Made by a program: the position numbers and the translations under genes. The notes under the pieces are model-generated. The model saw nothing but the letters and a program-made list of their open reading frames with translations, made no database searches and was not told the DNA's origin. A DNA stretch of 5,007 bases from positions 1 to 5,007 of the forward strand of contig JAMWCO010000119.1 of NCBI GenBank assembly GCA_023818785.1. Reading direction: 5' to 3'. Position 1 is the first letter of the stretch, and each line of letters starts with the position of its first letter. Source of the DNA: Candidatus Omnitrophota bacterium. Lineage in GTDB: Bacteria > Ratteibacteria > UBA8468 > B48-G9 > JAFGKM01. Positions 1-5,007 of the stretch are shown here, in pieces.

Positions 1-717
1 ATTTTTTTGTTATTTCCCATTTCTTTGGGTATTGCTCAGGAAAAAGGAGAAGAGAAAACTAAAAAACAAACCTTTTTAAATAGATTGAGTATAGGAATTG
101 GATATAGTGGTGGAATATGTTGCACAGGAAAATATTTACAGCCATACTCTTCGGAGATGATTCCGCCTCCGCCAATATATTGGCTGAATTCAATAGAAGG
201 GAGCATTAAATTTTTATTGAAAGAGAGAAAAAAGATAGAAGTTGGGATAGGGTATGGGTGGGCAGGTTTAAATGACAGAGATGGATGGGGTTCATCTTTT
301 CAACTACCTGATTCTACAAAAGGGTATGTGGGAGGAGGAAACGATGTTTATATTCATAGAATAAGAATTTTTGCTGAAGACATGCATAAACCAAATGTTG
401 GATTTGAGATAGGATACACGCGTCTTAAAACCATAGAGAGACTGTCCTATCATAGACCAAATCAAAATCGGATAACTATTGATAAAAGGGTGATAAGACA
501 CTGTATAGGGGGTGGGATGTATTTATTTTTTAAGAAATTGTTAAAAAGGCAGGACGGAACTCCAATTTGGGTTATATATGGAGGAGGAAAGTATGCTTGG
601 GATTTTGAGATTTTTAACAATTCTCCATTTAAATGGACAAAAGCTGAGAAAAAAGTTAATGTAAATTTTTCAGGTGTATATATAGGGATAAAACGAATAT
701 TTGGAGGTGTAAAATGA
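1..717 (+). CDS. Exported, probable outer-membrane beta-barrel protein (5'-partial)
   Basis: The reading frame is already open at base 1 and begins with a hydrophobic stretch (IFLLFPISLGIA) followed by QEKGEEK. This looks like the end of a signal peptide, with cleavage after GIA at about nt 36, so the start codon lies upstream of the window and the TTG at 7-9 is probably not the start. The mature part is about 226 residues. It has alternating aromatic/glycine segments typical of antiparallel barrel strands: LSIGIGYSGG, KIEVGIGYGWAGL, VYIHRIRIF, VGFEIGYTRL, IGGGMYLFF, WVIYGGGKYAWDF, and a closing VYIGIKRIF four residues before the end. Polar turns separate them, giving roughly eight strands. 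The final residue is Lys rather than the classical terminal Phe/Trp, though IF lies just before it. I recognise no specific family, and the barrel call is from strand pattern only. The stop TGA overlaps the start of the lipase gene (ATGA), so the two are probably co-translated. A role as a surface anchor or partner of that protein is possible but unproven. Confidence 0.75.
   Translation: MFLLFPISLGIAQEKGEEKTKKQTFLNRLSIGIGYSGGICCTGKYLQPYSSEMIPPPPIYWLNSIEGSIKFLLKERKKIEVGIGYGWAGLNDRDGWGSSFQLPDSTKGYVGGGNDVYIHRIRIFAEDMHKPNVGFEIGYTRLKTIERLSYHRPNQNRITIDKRVIRHCIGGGMYLFFKKLLKRQDGTPIWVIYGGGKYAWDFEIFNNSPFKWTKAEKKVNVNFSGVYIGIKRIFGGVK
703..708 (+). promoter_or_regulatory. Shine-Dalgarno site for the lipase gene, within the upstream gene
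   Basis: GGAGGT lies 5 bases before the ATG at 714-716, a near-perfect anti-SD match at a good distance. It sits inside the last codons of the upstream gene, whose TGA (715-717) overlaps the ATG as ATGA. This fixes the start of the large gene and suggests translational coupling within an operon. No separate promoter is visible between the two genes. Confidence 0.85.
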
Positions 718-3700
718 AACGTGTAATTACATTTATATTTTTATTTATAACAGTTTTTTTCAATTTGTATGCTTCAGATGTGCCTATTATCTTTATTCAC
801 GGGCATAAATCAGAGGCGGTACCTGAAGACTCGTCGGATAAAGAAGAAGGTGGCTGGAAAACCTGGTATCCAACAAAATCTGATGGAATAACGCTTAAAT
901 ATCATACTGCAATGACAAAAATTGTAGCTGAAAAATATAAAGGGTATCAATACGGACTCAAAACTGATGGTACTCCTGCTTATGCCTGTGATGAAAATAC
1001 CCAACTTAAACCTATGCCTGATGCAAAGAGGATTTACAACTTTTCTTTTTATCATCGTGATGGAAGCCCAGGTACTATTGGAGATAATAGTATAATAGAG
1101 TGTATGTATGGAATTGATAGAAGGACTGGGCAAGTTGTGCGAAAAGGCTCAATACCACCAGAATATTTTGTTGATGTGTATAAGAATGCCTCGGATAGTG
1201 GAAGTTGGGCACATAATCTTGCGAGTTTTATAGAAAAAGTATTGATAGCATGTTATGGTTTTAATTGGCAAAGTAATCCGTTTGCAAAGGTAGATATAGT
1301 AGCCCATTCTATGGGAGGACTTGTTATACGTTTTGCAATAAAATATTTAACACTTCCTTCTGGAGATTCAGTAAAGAATAGGATCCGTAAAGTACTCATG
1401 GTAGGGACTCCTAATCACCCCTACACTTATCCCTTGGACGAGACTGTACATATTACATTTATGAATTGTAAAACTTGGCAAATTGCAGAACACTGGGAAA
1501 TGGGAGTGGATAAAGAAGGGGAAAATATTAAATTTAAAGAAGTATCTACTGGAAGAGAAGATGAATGGGGCAATTTACTCGGGTATGAAGAATCATATGG
1601 AATAAAAATGGCTACTATAGCAGGTAATAGGAAACGGATAAAACTTGGGGGTATACTAATAGGTCCGGATGATGGAATTGTTTATTCGAACCAAGTAAAT
1701 CTTGCTTGTGCCCAATTTAACCCGGTTATTTACGCCAGCCATGATCATGCAGAAAATAAATGGTACGGTATGTTCGAAGATATTGGCGCAAGTGGCGAAG
1801 TTTCCCTTACTGAATGCACATATGTAACAGAATTTATAAAAGTATGGATGATAGATGATGAAGATACTTATTATGGTGCATATTTTACTGATAAGCCGAG
1901 GGTAGGGCTATCTAATTATCCTCCTTATAGTGTAAGGGTTTGGCCAAACATAAATGATTATAAAAAGGCGTTAACAATAAATGTTTCTCTTATCCGTCCG
2001 GACAACGGTACAGTGATTAAAGAAAAAGGTATTCCTATACATAGATGTCATCAAGAGTTTCTTCCTTGGTTTGTAGGAGCACCAGTAATACATACAAATT
2101 GGACAAGTTCTGGTGGAGGATATACCGGAAATGTGACAGTAAGAGTCACTATAAATGATATGTTAATTGGCAGAGTAGATACAAAAGAGAATAAATGCCT
2201 CGTTTGGGAAAGGGACAATCCTGCAAAAACAAATTTAATTTATCCAAATGGAGGGGAAATTTTAACAGCAGGTAATACTTATCAAATAAAATGGGGAACC
2301 AATGATGGCTTTGTGAGAGCTTATTTTTGGTATTCAAAAGATGGAGGAATAAACTGGAAATTTATTGGAAATACACCTATAGATGCATACACATATTCAC
2401 AAAGTCCTTTCAGTTATAGCTGGGTTATTCCGCTTTCTGAGCCTCCTGGTAATTATTCTAATTGCAAAGTAAAAGTAACTACATGGTTAGATGGGATAGG
2501 GGTTACAGGTCTTTCTGATGAAAGTGATAATCCTTTTACGATAGTAGTTCCTGATTGGAAGCCAAAAAATTTAATTGCAAGTGTGATTTCAGAAGAAAAA
2601 GTAAAACTTGTGTGGCAAAATTATTCAGGGTTTATTTATGATAGCATTCAAATTTTCAGAAATCCTGATTTATATGGAAATAACCAATTTGGAAGGATAG
2701 GTAAAGTTTCAGGTTCTTCTGAAAGTTACATAGATAATACAGTTGAATGGAATAAAACATATTTTTATAAAATAAGAGCATGGGAAAATAATTTCCCATC
2801 AGAATACTCAAATATAGTACAGGTAACTACAAATATTTTAAATCCACCAACAAACCTTTCTGCAAATTCTTCTTATCCTTACAATTCTGTTAATTTAACA
2901 TGGAAAGATAATTCAAACTATGAAACTGGTTATGAGATATGGAGAAAGGGAATTAATCAGGTATGGCAGAAAATTGGGCAAACAAACGCAAATACAACAA
3001 GTTATACTGACAATTCAGTTTCAAGATTTAGTGATTATTTTTATAAAGTAAGAGCAGTAAAAGATGGTATTTATTCTCAATTTTCAAATTCTGTATGGGT
3101 TACAACTTCACCAGTTTTACTTTCAAAAGTTGCGGTTGATACTTTTTATTTTAATGGTGGTAAAGGGAAGAAAATAATTTTTAAAAACGGCAAATTACAC
3201 ACTGTTTTTAATAATAATAAGAAAATATATTATGCAGTTTCAGAGGATGATGGAATTACATGGGATATTGAAGAAATAGTGGATTGTACAAATCAACCCA
3301 ACACATGGGTGGAAGATGCTTGCTTAGTGATTGACAAGGAAAATAGAATATATGTTTTTTATGAATATAATGCTCCCGCAGAGTTTAGAATAAAGTATAG
3401 AGTAAAAGTAGAGAGGAATTGGACTTCTGAATATTCAATACCTCGTTATGGTGAGAATCCTGTTGCAGTTTCTGGAGATGATGATATTTTCTTAATTTTT
3501 GAATGTCCTGTTGACCACGAGGGAATAAAAGTTTATATATGTGAGTTTTTGTCTCCAACAAATATTTTCATAGATTCTTTGAGGGAAAGATGGATAGGGA
3601 AAGGTTCTATTACAGCAAGTTATTTGCCTGAAGGATATTTATTATTAGTTACCCAGTATGGTTCTGCGTCTCCTGGACAATCAGATAGTTTGATGTATTT

Positions 3701-4235
3701 TCGTTATGGTCTGGATACCGCATTTAAAAGTATAAAAATAAATAACCAAGAGATAATGGGTTATAATCATATGCATTTTATAGATAAAAATATTTTATGT
3801 TTTTGCAAAGAAGGAGAGAACAATTTAAGAATAATAAAATATGACATTTCTTCTGATAAATGGGGATGGTTTCAATCAGAAAACTTTCAATCAAGTTTAC
3901 CTTCTTTTGTAAAAAACCCAAGGATATTTTTGTTTGGATCCAACATTTTTGTAATTTATCAAAACTCTGAGGATAGGAATCTTTATTACATAGAAATATA
4001 TGGTGATTCACCAATTATTAAAAAGATAACTTATTTCCCCCAGTTCCAAGAAAAGATTTACCCTGATCTTTATGTGTATTCTCAATTTGGAAAGATTTAT
4101 TTAGGAAGTATATATAATTCAGGGGAAGGCATAATTTTTAAAAGAAGAGATATTCTACCAATTTTTGTTACCTCAATTGATATCAGTATTTCATTAGATA
4201 ATATCCCACCAAATAACTCAAAAGACTTTTTATAA
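714..4235 (+). CDS. Secreted multidomain lipase/esterase with KNH-like, two FnIII and beta-propeller domains; C-terminus cut by a frame break
   Basis: The 1173 residues start at an ATG with a strong SD. Residues 1-20 are a signal peptide (MKR, hydrophobic core, cleavage after LYA). Residues 22 to about 380 form an alpha/beta-hydrolase: the oxyanion strand IFIHGHK (His29-Gly30), nucleophile elbow AHSMGG (Ser199), catalytic-Asp motif DDGIV (Asp320, as in the DGLV motif of bacterial family I lipases) and SHDHAE with the likely catalytic His343 (or His345). It probably cleaves ester bonds outside the cytoplasm; the substrate cannot be read. Residues about 395-500 are beta-rich and unassigned. Residues 507-611 resemble the Kre9/KNH-like domain (PNGGE, YQIKW) and contain an Asp-box, SKDGGINW. 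Residues 613-706 and 708-798 are tandem fibronectin type III domains, each ending in a YFYK(I/V)RA strand and VTT. From about 802 there are seven beta-propeller-like repeats of 45-50 residues, the first with Asp-box SEDDGITW (843-850). The TAA at 4233-4235 is premature: related repeats continue at once in the -1 frame, so the protein as encoded is probably truncated. Confidence 0.9.
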   Translation: MKRVITFIFLFITVFFNLYASDVPIIFIHGHKSEAVPEDSSDKEEGGWKTWYPTKSDGITLKYHTAMTKIVAEKYKGYQYGLKTDGTPAYACDENTQLKPMPDAKRIYNFSFYHRDGSPGTIGDNSIIECMYGIDRRTGQVVRKGSIPPEYFVDVYKNASDSGSWAHNLASFIEKVLIACYGFNWQSNPFAKVDIVAHSMGGLVIRFAIKYLTLPSGDSVKNRIRKVLMVGTPNHPYTYPLDETVHITFMNCKTWQIAEHWEMGVDKEGENIKFKEVSTGREDEWGNLLGYEESYGIKMATIAGNRKRIKLGGILIGPDDGIVYSNQVNLACAQFNPVIYASHDHAENKWYGMFEDIGASGEVSLTECTYVTEFIKVWMIDDEDTYYGAYFTDKPRVGLSNYPPYSVRVWPNINDYKKALTINVSLIRPDNGTVIKEKGIPIHRCHQEFLPWFVGAPVIHTNWTSSGGGYTGNVTVRVTINDMLIGRVDTKENKCLVWERDNPAKTNLIYPNGGEILTAGNTYQIKWGTNDGFVRAYFWYSKDGGINWKFIGNTPIDAYTYSQSPFSYSWVIPLSEPPGNYSNCKVKVTTWLDGIGVTGLSDESDNPFTIVVPDWKPKNLIASVISEEKVKLVWQNYSGFIYDSIQIFRNPDLYGNNQFGRIGKVSGSSESYIDNTVEWNKTYFYKIRAWENNFPSEYSNIVQVTTNILNPPTNLSANSSYPYNSVNLTWKDNSNYETGYEIWRKGINQVWQKIGQTNANTTSYTDNSVSRFSDYFYKVRAVKDGIYSQFSNSVWVTTSPVLLSKVAVDTFYFNGGKGKKIIFKNGKLHTVFNNNKKIYYAVSEDDGITWDIEEIVDCTNQPNTWVEDACLVIDKENRIYVFYEYNAPAEFRIKYRVKVERNWTSEYSIPRYGENPVAVSGDDDIFLIFECPVDHEGIKVYICEFLSPTNIFIDSLRERWIGKGSITASYLPEGYLLLVTQYGSASPGQSDSLMYFRYGLDTAFKSIKINNQEIMGYNHMHFIDKNILCFCKEGENNLRIIKYDISSDKWGWFQSENFQSSLPSFVKNPRIFLFGSNIFVIYQNSEDRNLYYIEIYGDSPIIKKITYFPQFQEKIYPDLYVYSQFGKIYLGSIYNSGEGIIFKRRDILPIFVTSIDISISLDNIPPNNSKDFL

Positions 4236-5007
4236 AAAATGATAGTTTACATATTCTTTATTCAAAGAATAATTCAATTTATGATGCTATCTTAAAAGAT
4301 TCAGAGATAAATAAAATATTCTTAGGTTATGGGAAAAATCCTGCTGGATTTTTATATTTAAATAATTTATATTCAGTGTGGGCATATAATGATACCACAG
4401 CACTTGAAGAAATAAGATTTACAAAAGTTTCTCAAAGTCCTTTACCTACTCTTGCATATACAAATTTAAACACTTATAAATGGGGAATAGGTGCGCCAGG
4501 GTTTTATATTCAAAAAGATACAGGATATACAGTGTTTGAAACAGATTATGGTTCTACCTATCATATCTTACCACGCCCACCTTTTATTGAGCTTTGGTCT
4601 GGAAAAATGCTTGAAGTTGTTAAGTTTCCACTCAATAACCCGGGAAATTACCAGGTAATTTATGAAGATTTCATTTCTTCTTTTTCTCAACCTGTCCCTA
4701 TTGAAACAGTTAGGGTGCCAGAATTTTACGATACAGTCCTTTCAAAACTTATTTCCCCTTCAATATGTGTTGATGAATACAATTTTTCAAACATAATCTG
4801 GGATGGAATAAATGAATTTTTAAAGATTTATAAGATTAAAAATGATACAATGATAAAAACTTTTTATCCTGAGGTGCGTGTTTATGGCCCTTATGTATCA
4901 AAAGAAAATTCATTTATAAGATTTATATGGGTAGAAGATTCTTCAAAAATTTATTCTTCCTATACATTTCCAGGAAAAGATATTTCAGAAAAAGAACTTA
5001 TTTATGA
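4217..5007 (+). CDS. Frameshifted continuation of the lipase/propeller protein (3'-partial)
   Basis: This frame is -1 relative to the lipase frame. It opens after a TAA at 4214-4216 and has no stop for 263 codons to the window edge. It has no ATG, GTG or TTG near its beginning and no ribosome binding site: the first in-frame GTG (4376) and ATG (4607) both fall inside the repeats. It is therefore not a separate gene but the displaced C-terminal part of the upstream protein. The product carries at least six more beta-propeller-like repeats, for example KNDSLHILYSKNNSIYDAI, NLYSVWAYND, TGYTVFETDYGSTYHIL, YQVIYEDF, FLKIYKIKND and SFIRFIWVEDSSKIYSSYTF. Adding one T to the T5 run at 4227-4231 gives ...NNSKDFFIKNDSLHILY..., which aligns with the first propeller repeat of the same protein (KKIIFKNGKLHTVF). 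The end lies beyond the window, so a C-terminal sorting or anchoring domain cannot be assessed. Confidence 0.85.
4226..4235 (+). other. Frame-break site: C-TTT-TTA followed directly by TAA
   Basis: In the lipase frame the codons read GAC TTT TTA TAA. The switch to the -1 frame must occur between 4217 (first open codon of the -1 frame) and the stop at 4233-4235. The only homopolymer in that interval long enough to make an indel likely is the T5 run at 4227-4231; an A6 run (4234-4239) overlaps the stop codon. A sixth T would join the two frames. The heptamer C-UUU-UUA resembles, but does not match, the U-UUU-UUA slippery sequence of -1 ribosomal frameshifting. No SD-like stimulator lies upstream. 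I favour an indel, natural or technical, over recoding. Confidence 0.7.
4252..4271 (+). repeat. Short AT-rich inverted repeat downstream of the frame break
   Basis: TATTCTTT (4252-4259) and AAAGAATA (4264-4271) are perfect 8-base complements around the 4-base loop ATTC. The stem has a single G-C pair, so it would be weak. It is 16 bases after the TAA and is not followed by a T-tract, so it does not qualify as an intrinsic terminator. Its distance of about 20 bases from the T5 run is longer than usual for a frameshift-stimulating hairpin. It lies inside coding sequence and may be chance in DNA this AT-rich. Confidence 0.3.

Noticed and set aside
7..9. TTG as start codon of the first gene
   Set aside because: It lies inside an apparent signal-peptide hydrophobic core, the frame is open to base 1, and no ribosome binding site can be seen ahead of it. 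An upstream start outside the window is far more likely.
304..501. 65-codon reverse-strand ORF
   Set aside because: It lies entirely opposite the beta-barrel gene, with no recognisable product.
810..1133. 107-codon reverse-strand ORF
   Set aside because: It lies opposite the hydrolase domain, which has clear catalytic motifs, and its product is a cysteine/serine/isoleucine-rich string without domain features. It is a shadow of the real gene.
2149..2337. 62-codon reverse-strand ORF
   Set aside because: It is antisense to the KNH-like domain region, and its leucine-rich product is what AT-rich complement coding gives by chance.
2550..3107. DNA-level tandem duplication of the two FnIII domains
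   Set aside because: The two domains share protein-level landmarks (YFYK-RA, VTT) but the nucleotide sequences are clearly diverged, so this is not a recent repeat.
3778..4014. 78-codon reverse-strand ORF
   Set aside because: It is antisense to the propeller repeats, with no motif or independent start signals.
4252..4271. Intrinsic terminator after the lipase stop codon
   Set aside because: The 8-bp stem has only one G-C pair and no following T-tract, and coding sequence continues through it in the -1 frame.
4239..4295. Short ORF starting at the ATG just after the TAA (18 codons)
   Set aside because: It has no Shine-Dalgarno site, ends after 18 codons, and overlaps the well-supported -1-frame propeller coding.

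Overview
The window is AT-rich (roughly one third G+C by eye), fully coding on the + strand, and holds what looks like part of one operon encoding cell-envelope or secreted proteins. Both genes carry N-terminal export signals, and the first product resembles an outer-membrane beta-barrel. This points to a diderm (Gram-negative-type) bacterium. The mix of a Kre9/KNH-like domain, fibronectin type III domains and beta-propeller repeats in one large secreted protein is common in AT-rich candidate phyla of the FCB/WOR-3/Cloacimonadota kind. That taxonomic guess is inference only; there is no marker gene here.

Layout: (1) nt 1-717 is the 3' part of a gene for a small exported, probably outer-membrane beta-barrel protein. 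Its true start lies upstream, because the window opens inside the signal peptide. (2) An ATGA overlap at 714-717, with a strong GGAGGT ribosome binding site at 703-708, couples it to the next gene. (3) nt 714-4235 encodes an 1173-residue secreted protein: signal peptide, alpha/beta-hydrolase (lipase/esterase) with a visible Ser-Asp-His set, an unassigned beta-rich region, a Kre9/KNH-like domain with an Asp-box, two fibronectin type III domains, and about seven beta-propeller-like repeats. (4) From 4217 to the window end the -1 frame is open for 263 codons with no credible start, and it encodes more propeller repeats of the same style. The TAA at 4233-4235 is therefore almost certainly not the ancestral end of the protein. 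One missing T in the T5 run at 4227-4231 restores a single reading frame of at least 1431 codons that runs off the window.

Working model: an outer-membrane barrel and a large exported lipase with carbohydrate- or protein-binding accessory modules are made together, perhaps with the lipase held at or released from the cell surface. The most notable observation is the frame break at the junction between the seventh propeller repeat and the following repeats. It is either an assembly or sequencing indel, a real inactivating or truncating mutation, or, less likely, recoding. No RNA genes, mobile elements, CRISPR arrays, promoters or convincing terminators were seen. There is no gene-free stretch longer than 300 bases once the -1-frame continuation is counted.
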